Source: Aplysia californica
Taxonomy: Eukaryota; Mollusca; Gastropoda; Aplysiida; Aplysiidae
Length of the DNA: 30,611 bases
Assembly: GCF_000002075.1 (NCBI RefSeq)
Contig: NW_004797291.1
Span: 2,306,587-2,337,197, forward strand
Reading direction: 5' to 3'
Each line of letters starts with the position of its first letter. The stretch's first letter is position 1. The notes beneath the pieces are model-generated. The model was not told where the DNA came from. It saw only the letters and a list, made by a program, of their open reading frames with translations, and searched no databases. The position numbers were made by a program, and so were the translations under genes. Below are positions 23,867 through 30,611 of the stretch, one piece after another.

Positions 23867-23874
23867 GCGCGTGT
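23798..23874. repeat. (GT)n microsatellite
   Basis: Two GT runs separated by GCACATGTGTGA, followed by GCGCGCGTGTG and a G12 run at about 23882-23892. Confidence 0.96.
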
Positions 23875-23892
23875 GTGCAAAGGGGGGGGGGG

Positions 23893-24306
23893 CGCCAATA
23901 TGCCTGATTTTTCCCTGATCACCTCACGGGGGAACTCGTTTCCTTCCCATCCGTTCTCGTCCCACATTGATTCGGTTACTTTTAGGTTACAGCAATTGCC
24001 ACTCCAAAATTCTAAAGTGGAATGTGATGCGTAGAGAAAATTCATTGTTTATAATCACATCAACAGGGGGTGGAAGTAGGATTTCGTGCGGGATGAAAAT
24101 GTGTGTAAAAAGTTGGCAGAATAATAATATATTATAGTTTTGATAAAAATCGTATTAATAAAAGTCTTGTTGAAAATCTGTTAAAAATCCCGGGTAAAAC
24201 TTTGAACAAACTAGTCAGTCTGCCACTAACTCATGAGATGATAGATTGAAATTTCCAACAAACAGAAAGAGAAAAAAACGTCTCAGAATATCATCACACC
24301 CGCAAG
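23893..24306. other. intronic sequence, nothing recognised
   Basis: Spacer between the (GT)n/G-run and the second copy of the duplicated segment. No gene seen. Confidence 0.5.
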
Positions 24307-25025
24307 TACAACTTTGGGGAAAAATGTGAGCGCTTACCCCCCCCCCCAAAAAAAAACAACAACAAAAAAACAAACAACAACAACAAAACAAAAACAAACA
24401 AATCCCCAACAACAAACAAACAAACAAAAACAAAACAACAACAACAACAACAAAAAAACAACAAAACAACAACCTTTCTTTTACTTTGTGCAGCGAAAAC
24501 CTCAAATACATGTGCCATGATTCTCTTTGTCCTTTTTATTTTGTTATTCAAAAGCACGGAATGGCTTATTTTGAACACATATCTACAGCGTACACCAATA
24601 AAAAGTTTAAGAAACAGTGGGGTTTGCAAGAAATATTGAGGATATCTTATTTCTAAAGGATTTCTTGCTTCAACACAAATAACCCGCAGCATCAATCCAG
24701 TAGTGTTGATGGCTCGATGCAGAACTCCCCGTCAAACGTGTTGTGGGAAAATATGTCTTCGTCAGCGTCATGAGCCCATCCGTCGGTATTCCTTTATCTG
24801 ACACGGGTTTTTTTTCTCTTTTAATATTTTTCATGCGTGGCTGCTTCCCAAATACAAATATTACCCGGAGCAACCCTGACGTTCATCCTTCTATGGCCAT
24901 AGTTCTCCTGGTGCAGCAGCTTCGGTTTAAAAAGTTATTAGAAGTGTCGTGGTCAATGACGAAAAGAAGTGTTCTTGACACCATGAGATGCTCTGATAAC
25001 ACTTTAAAAACTGAGGACGAAAACG
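24307..25025. repeat. duplicated segment, copy 2 (no SINE; expanded CAA tract)
   Basis: Direct-orientation paralogue of 22190-23135. In place of the short A/C stretch of copy 1 it has C10-A9 followed by a CAA/CAAA tract (about 24338-24472). At the position of the SINE in copy 1 it reads GATATCTTATTTCTAAAGG without interruption. A 96-codon open frame (24743-25033) crosses it but the corresponding frame is not kept in copy 1, so I do not call a gene. Confidence 0.9.
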
Positions 25026-25861
25026 GGTCGTGAAGCGAAGATGTTGAACGAAAACGGGTTAACCGCACTTCATATATGCTCGCTTTTAAGGACAAGCGGG
25101 TTAACCAAGATTTCGGGGGTTTCTAGAAATCTTGACCTGCACCAAAATTGGGCATTGCTCTACCTATAGAAGAAGTTTGGTTTCATTGGTGTGTATATTT
25201 GTATGGTTATAGAGATAACTCTCCTTGTATTTTAAAGAAACTGAACTTGGGGCAAAAACTTTACCTTCGATTTTCTCAAAACAGCATTTTTCGGGATAGC
25301 CTCCTTGTGCTTAAAAGCGACCATATTATGACGTGGCCTCTAGGAGCGACTTGCAATCCGCCAATGAAGTTAACTTCGTCTTTAAAAGACGGTACGGAGA
25401 GGTACAAATTACATAGGTTTACAAGTATATAGTGCTGCCCTGTGCATCATTTCTCCGGTTTTGACTTAAATCCTTTTCAAATAATCAATCCCAGTCTCGA
25501 AAATCGGACTTAATTTAAACAAAACAATACAAACAGTCAACCATCCAAGCAACTAATCAACCAACCAACAAACCCTAACATTCTATGGAACACGGGCAAA
25601 ACTGTACTGATTAGGGGCTCCGACAACCCCCCCCCCCCACCGCGATTTGTGAAAAAAGTCGACCGCTTCTGTCGCGTTTTGTAAAAAAACAACAACCCCA
25701 CAACAACAAACAAACACATGTAACATCAATTCCCGTGCTGGTTAAAGATGAATTATTACATTTTGTGAAAAAACATTGACCTCGGAAAGTGCCGCACCTT
25801 TCTAAGATAATTTAGGAAAACCAGGATAGGCGGATGGAAAGCCTCAAACGGGGGCACAGTT
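25026..25861. other. intronic sequence; short perfect hairpin; no gene
   Basis: CAAGATTTC and GAAATCTTG form a 9-bp inverted repeat around an 11-nt spacer at about 25109-25137. A 94-codon frame (25148-25432) has no motif I recognise. A C13 run lies at about 25627-25639. Confidence 0.5.
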
Positions 25862-26120
25862 TGTTTTAAGTTTGCAAAAGTCAAAAGTTGTACTATTTCT
25901 GGCCCTAAAATGTCAATCAGTACACTCATTTCCCAAACCCATCAGTTAGTGCAGACGACCTGATAGGGACAAGCGGATCATAGAACACTTACAAAGTCTG
26001 CAAAAGTCAAAGTTGTCCCTTTTTCGTAACTACGAGTGCAATTAGTACACTCATTTTCCAACCCCATTAGTTGGTGCAAACGACCTGATAGGGACAGGCG
26101 GATAAAAGAAAACTTACAAT
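25862..26120. repeat. 126-bp tandem repeat, two copies
   Basis: GCAAAAGTCAAA at 25874 recurs at 26000. CAGTACACTCATTT/TAGTACACTCATTT, GACGACCTGATAGGGACAAG/ACGACCTGATAGGGACAGG and GCGGAT ... ACTTACAA follow in the same order, 126 bp apart. A degenerate GGATAGGCGGATGGAAAG near 25823 may be the edge of an older third unit. Confidence 0.88.
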
Positions 26121-26831
26121 GTTCTTTTCCCAGTGAATTAACATCGCTGATAAGATCTTTAACAAGCAACACGAGAATAAATCAGTGGACAGTGAAGAAA
26201 CCTCGTCACGTGCGTTTTCTATATACAGGAGGTCACGCGCAATATCTGATCTACATAGATACGTTCCATACGGCAGTACAGATTTAGCAAAAGTTTAACG
26301 GAACTTGCAATGCAAGTAGGTCAGATTATAAGTCCCCAAGACTAAATCTATTATTTGAGAACGACATGCAAAAAAAAAAAAAGAAGAGGAAAAAAGAAAG
26401 AAAGATGAGGACGATAGCAGATGATAGAAAGGAAAGAAGGAGCGAATCAAAACAGCGCGCCTGCCAACCACCTGCCTTCATACGTCAGAGGTAGTGGGGC
26501 GGAGATAGAAAAGGAAAACGCAACTTCAACAAAAAATACCGATGAGCATGTCATTGTCATCGATATGAGAAATTAAATGACCAAAAATGTTTTAAGCTCC
26601 AACCTACAAACTTGATCATGTATGGGGCTGGCTACTTCGACCCGAACTTCCAGGGCAAACGCAAACGCAAACGGGTGGACTACAAGCATAACAAAGAGCA
26701 TAATAAACTTTGCACAACATATGTCGGGTTCCGAGCCAACATAAACTGTCATTAGGACAATTATTTATAAACAGAGAAACACTTTTTTTTCGTCATGAGT
26801 CTTGGAAAAGATCACCCCTTAAGTTACTTAC
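26121..26831. other. intronic sequence, nothing coding seen
   Basis: Start of the large GCH1 intron in transcript sense. It contains an A12 run (about 26370) and (GCAAAC)3 at about 26652-26670. Confidence 0.5.
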
Positions 26832-26863
26832 CTTGTAACCTGCGACTGTAAACCTCCACAATT
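26832..26863 (-). CDS. GCH1: GTP cyclohydrolase I, 32-nt internal exon
   Basis: On the minus strand TATATATCAACAG precedes, and GTAAGT follows, a 32-nt exon that reads A-ATT-GTG-GAG-GTT-TAC-AGT-CGC-AGG-TTA-CAA-G, that is IVEVYSRRLQ with split codons at both ends (Arg or similar before, Val after). Human GCH1 has IVEIYSRRLQ at this point. Spliced to the 85-nt exon it gives SRRLQVQERLT, which fits the GTP cyclohydrolase I signature pattern. The exon is too short to appear as an open reading frame by itself; phase, splice sites and downstream continuity make the call firm. The preceding exon (family motif VHIGYLPN) was not found in the remaining 3.7 kb and should lie beyond the window. Confidence 0.95.
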
Positions 26864-27088
26864 CTGTTGATATATACAAAAACATATATCAAAATTTTAT
26901 AACTGTACACTATAAAAACAGCAAGAAACAAAAAACAAACAAAAAACACACACAAAAAAACAAACAAAAAACAAAACACCCCCCCTAAAAAAATCCAGAA
27001 CATTTTTTAGGATAGGGTGTTCTCATTTCAGCGCAACACGGCCCCTGGGATCCTTTCCTAAGTCCCATTTGCATATACATATCGTTTG

Positions 27089-27141
<53 letters not shown>

Positions 27142-29162
27142 ATGCATGCGTGTGTGTCTTTGTATCTGTGTGTGTGTGTGTGTGTGTGTGTGCGTGCGCG
27201 TGTGCGTGCGTGCGTGCGCGCGTGCGTGCGTGAATGCCTGAGTACGTGTGTCCGTTTTGAGGTGTGTATAATATGTGAAGGTGAACAGGGTTGATGTTAT
27301 AAAACATTTATAATGTTATGGACTGCCGTTCACGGCATCTATCTAAAAGTGTCAATGAGGACTTCAGTTTAGGGTGACTGCTAAACGTACCAGTAAAAAT
27401 GTTTATAAAAAACATTTTTCTTCACAGTGATATGCCGAGCCAACAGGGCACTGATAAGTCCTGCGTGCGTGACGTATGTACACCAGACAAGTTTAACTAG
27501 TTGTCTCAAAATCCACATACACTTAACCCTAAATTGGGCTTGTGTAAATGCAAGACTATCAACTGTTAAAATCATGTCTAGACTTCAGTGTCCACTGATT
27601 CTAAAAGCCGTCCAATACAAAACTTATTGAAGCTAAAACTTCATAGATGGGCAACAAAGCACAGCAAAAAACTGACAAATGTAAGAGACCGTGACATGCT
27701 GAGAGGCAGAGTTGGAAGGACTGAGGGAATGCCAAACATCTGGCAATCGCTGTATCATGGACCATGAAATTATTTTTGAAAAATTTGCCAAATTACAAAT
27801 CCAATTTTAACCACTCATGTGTTCACACAGTGACAAACTATCATGACAAACTAATCCTCCAAAATAGGTGCGCTACTCTAAACAGCGCTCTAATAAAAGA
27901 ATCTTGTTTCCAGAACGTATCCTCGGGTATTGCGTAAACTTGTTCAAGAGCATAAAAATTATCGGTTGGGTTCCCCCCTCCCCCCCCCCACACACACACT
28001 TCGGAGCAGAAACTACGTCAGAAGTCAAATCTGAATAATATTTTGGTGACCCCTACAACCACAAGGCCCTGACACATGCGGCACTTACACGGGATCGTGT
28101 CGCGCGACGCGTGAATGCGGTGGCAGTTCAGTATCATTGACTTGCCTTGATGACGGGGAACAACTAACTAGCGCTCGGGCGAAGAATCAAGCAACTCGGA
28201 ACGCATATTGAGTACTGATCAGTTTCATGGTGTTTCTACGTCCATTATACACAACATGTGTGTTTTGACTATTGCTGTCATCGGGTCGACATAGGAGAAT
28301 CTGGGTGGTAACGAAAACGAACGTAGATCTTGATTTTCCAGATCGAGACTGCTGAACATCGATATGACATCACAGAACGTCCGCCGTACTCGCTTGCTTG
28401 CACTGAATTCATTCGCCTAACGCGGAAAGCCGAACAAACGCCGCGATAAGGACCAGTGCAACAGAACTGACAGACCTAAAGAAGACAAGAATTCAAAGCT
28501 TGGAGAATAAAATTCATTTTCCCAGCTCTTTCCCAGGTCAACTGGACACTTCCTTAAATTCCCAGGTCGCTCCCAGTGTCTCAGCGATTTTAAACACATT
28601 CCTTGAAATTCCAGGGGGTCCTATTTTAAGTCATAGCTTTACCGCGTGAACAAGTTAAGAGTCACCTTCTTTAATTTGTTCTTTTGGTGATGGCCTGGGT
28701 TAACTTGTTTTTTGTTTTTTTGGTCTACAGCTCTTAAACGTCAAAAGCGAATCCACTATGAATGTCTGCAACGAACTTGCCCGTTCGCTACTAGTGAATT
28801 TCTTTTTAAAACACCACGTAATGGCAAATACCCTCTTTTAATCCTAAGTATTACGGTTGAGTGACCCAAAATAATCCCGTTTCTGCATTTATCAGAAGAC
28901 GAGTGGAAGAGCGAAAAGGGAAGTCACTGCATATATGTAACAGGATATGACGAACATCCTGACCTCATTCTTCTAACACCGGTGAGAGGTTGACAAGTCA
29001 GTGTAAAAAAGGGAACGTTTATTCTTAGGTGACGTTAGGCTACATCGTGTGATACTGCACCCCCCTCCCCCCTCCTTTTGCACTTTTCATAAAACAGGAC
29101 ATAACACTTCTTTCTCACTTGAAGTCACGGTGACCTACATGTAGCTCAATGGAGAGAAGAGG
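26864..29162 (-). other. GCH1: GCH1 intron upstream of the 32-nt exon (partial)
   Basis: Contains a CAAA/CA-rich stretch (26926-26995), a (GT)n block, a short CpG-rich stretch around 28085-28125 and otherwise sequence in which I recognise neither exon nor repeat. A VHIGYLP-like exon was looked for on the minus strand and not found. Confidence 0.6.
27090..27232. repeat. (GT)n / (GTGC)n microsatellite
   Basis: About 50 bp of pure GT (27093-27140), a short interruption, a second GT run and a GTGCGTGC-type stretch to 27232. Open frames on either strand here are repeat artefacts. Confidence 0.97.
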
Positions 29163-29258
29163 CAGTGCCGGATTAAGACCCAGCTGGCCTCAAGGCACTG
29201 TGCGTGTGTCTGTCTGTCCGGTAGAGGCACGCAAAATCTCTCCCCCCCCCCACCCCTT

Positions 29259-29261
<3 letters not shown>

Positions 29262-29346
<85 letters not shown>
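29262..29346. repeat. (CA)n microsatellite, about 42 units
   Basis: An almost perfect CA run within the 3' non-coding part of the hAT element, preceded by a C-run and ACCCCTTTA. Confidence 0.98.
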
Positions 29347-29351
<5 letters not shown>

Positions 29352-29518
29352 GCGCGTACTAATTCAAAACTACACACACATGCACAGTCTGTCTGTGCGT
29401 GTGTCTGTCTGTCAGCCAGTCCGAAGTATGACAGTGTGGAATATGGACAACATACCTGTAGGATAATGTAACTAAGGTCTCACAACCATGTAAAATTATG
29501 CATTATTTTTTTTTTTAC

Positions 29519-30611
29519 CTAGATCGCCATTTTGCGAGCTTTTGCAACAGCGAATTCATCAACGACTTTGTTAATGTCAAGGTTGTGCAGTAAATCGCTT
29601 TCAATTGAAAGAAGTGCAAGCATCCCTAGCCTCTGCTGAGACATGGTTGAACGCGTCTTTAATGCGTTTCAATTGCGAAAATGAACCTTCGCCTGTGCAG
29701 TTAGTCGACATTAAGACAGGTACATCCGCAATGCTATCTCGCTGTCTGGAAAAGCTGAGAGGACACCAGTGGTATGCAAGAGTTTGAAAAAGCTCTGAGC
29801 GCTTCCAGTTGCATTATCCGGATATACTTGCTCTTTCACCCATCATAGGCACTGTCTAAATTCCATTGGAAAGTTAGGAGACAAGTCATGTGGATAGACA
29901 TTAACAAGTGCTGATGTTGCAGAATTGATGTCTTCAGCTGACATTGAATTATACTCTGTTAAAACACCAAACCTCTGCACTGCTGTTGAATAGGCGTCAA
30001 TTCGCCTGCATAGGGTACTTTTCAGTTGGTCCATGATAACCAAGAATGTATTCACTTTGAATTTCTCCTGACCCGACATTTCATCCATCACACTTGCGGC
30101 ATCTCCGTCATCTACTGTTTTCCTGTGTACACGTGCTCTCCGACTGTCTGATTTATATATTATGCTGCTTCCACATCGGTCACTTGCCTTGAAATGGTAA
30201 TAGTCAAACTTTTCTCGACACTTATCTATATGTGTCTAAATTTTTTAACAATCCAATGGCCGGGCTTAGTTCAATAGTTGAACTTTGTAGCAGTTTACTG
30301 CAGCAATTGAAACGATGTAAAATGTCATCCCAAAGTTCACACATGAAAACAACTTCAATGGTGTCCATATAACTTGCAAGAGCGCCAGCTTCGTGCTTCG
30401 TGAGACCATTCAGGTCAATATCTTCTGCAATCTCTTGTAGAGCACTTTGGAATTGTTTGTAGCCCCTGAAGACTGCTTCTGTCGCATCAGCTCGGGCAGA
30501 CCACCGGGTATCCGATGGGTGTTTTGGGACAAGACATTCAGGATTTTCCTCAAAGTGTCGTAATAAAATATTCCGATGATGAGTTGATGCAACAAAAAAT
30601 TAATACAAGCG
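29519..30611 (-). pseudogene. hAT transposase / ZMYM1-like protein, C-terminal part, frameshifted
   Basis: From the window edge the minus strand reads HPSDTRWSARADATEAVF, then TKHEAGALASYMDTIEVVF, ELWDDILHRFN and IELSPAIGLLKNL. This is the segment that follows the DUF4371-type catalytic region in ZMYM1-like hAT proteins. The frame shifts near 30235 and continues with HIDKCREKFDYYHFKASDR, SGQEKFKVNTFLVIMDQL and FPDSEIALRMYLS, crossed by a TGA at 29843-29845. It shifts again near 29715 (TNCTGEGSFSQLKRIK, the hAT dimerisation GERSFS-type motif with G for R) and once more near 29643 (SQQRLGMLALLSIESDLL to KARKMAI-stop at 29519). Three frameshifts and one internal stop over about 360 codons mark it as a pseudogene. 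The N-terminal part is outside the window. Confidence 0.88.

Larger units (their letters stand above)
29163..30611 (-). mobile_element. hAT-superfamily DNA transposon, 3' part (runs off the window)
   Basis: The left edge CAGTGCCGGATTAAGACC at 29163 has the look of a hAT terminal inverted repeat (CAGNGNCGG type). The 356 bp between it and the transposase stop (29519) are non-coding and include a (CA)n tract. The coding part is on the minus strand. The other end and the matching 8-bp target duplication (candidate AGAAGAGG at 29155-29162) lie beyond 30611. It sits in a GCH1 intron in the same orientation as the gene. Confidence 0.8.

Noticed and set aside
24743-25033. 96-codon frame inside duplicated copy 2
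   Set aside because: The frame is not preserved in the paralogous copy at 22850-23130, so there is no sign of protein-level selection.
25148-25432. 94-codon plus-strand frame
   Set aside because: No recognisable motif, no splice context, and frames of this length are expected by chance in 30 kb.
28070-28130. CpG-rich patch as a CpG island or promoter
   Set aside because: Only about 60 bp with a few CGCG motifs; no TATA, no exon start and no supporting gene nearby.
26864-29162. Preceding GCH1 exon (VHIGYLPN region) within the window
   Set aside because: I read the minus strand for this motif with flanking splice sites and found nothing; it most likely lies beyond 30611.

Overview
This is an AT-rich animal genomic window. 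It is mostly intron, intergenic DNA and repeats, crossed by one recognisable host gene. Tandem copies of (CA)n, (GA)n and (CATA)n, several tRNA-headed SINE families, an L2/CR1-type LINE, a piggyBac-type MITE and a hAT fossil all point to a metazoan. A lophotrochozoan, probably a mollusc, is my inference from the style of the SINEs; the sequence does not prove it.

Host gene. The 3' half of GTP cyclohydrolase I (GCH1), the entry enzyme of tetrahydrobiopterin synthesis, lies on the minus strand. Three exons join in phase with canonical splice sites: 26832-26863 (32 nt), 18444-18528 (85 nt) and 16630-16759 (last coding exon, with stop). Together they encode about 82 C-terminal residues, including the family signature SRRLQVQERLT split across an exon junction and the zinc-site HMC. 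Earlier exons must lie beyond 30611. The intron between the 32-nt and 85-nt exons is about 8.3 kb, the last intron about 1.7 kb, and the intron upstream of the 32-nt exon exceeds 3.7 kb. A polyadenylation hexamer follows the stop at about 230 nt.

Layout. 1-2345: a 5'-truncated L2/CR1-like LINE with an almost continuous RT frame and a hairpin plus (ATT)n tail. 2346-6320: SINEs of three families, LINE/SINE tail fragments and microsatellites. 6971-7211: a complete piggyBac-type MITE between two TTAA sites. 7216-16375: mostly unexplained single-copy-looking sequence with degenerate tRNA-like repeats near 9870-10520, a 0.5-kb SINE at 11093-11622, a (GA)n block and one unassigned exon-like stretch at 13934-14016. 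16375-16759: GCH1 last exon and 3'UTR. 16760-18443: last intron, dominated next to the exon by a roughly 630-bp compound microsatellite. 18529-26831: large intron with a LINE 3' fragment, a direct duplication (22190-23135 and 24307-25025) of which only one copy carries a SINE, another SINE and tandem repeats. 26864-30611: intron with (GT)n and, from 29163 to the window edge, a broken hAT transposon of the ZMYM1-like type, on the same strand as GCH1.

The strongest story beyond the gene is the mobile-element ecology. The LINE and the family-A SINEs share the same 3' tail, including an 8-bp hairpin stem, as expected for a SINE that borrows its LINE partner's reverse transcriptase. The duplicated segment supplies a natural empty site for one SINE insertion. 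I saw no CRISPR array, operon, functional tRNA or rRNA gene.
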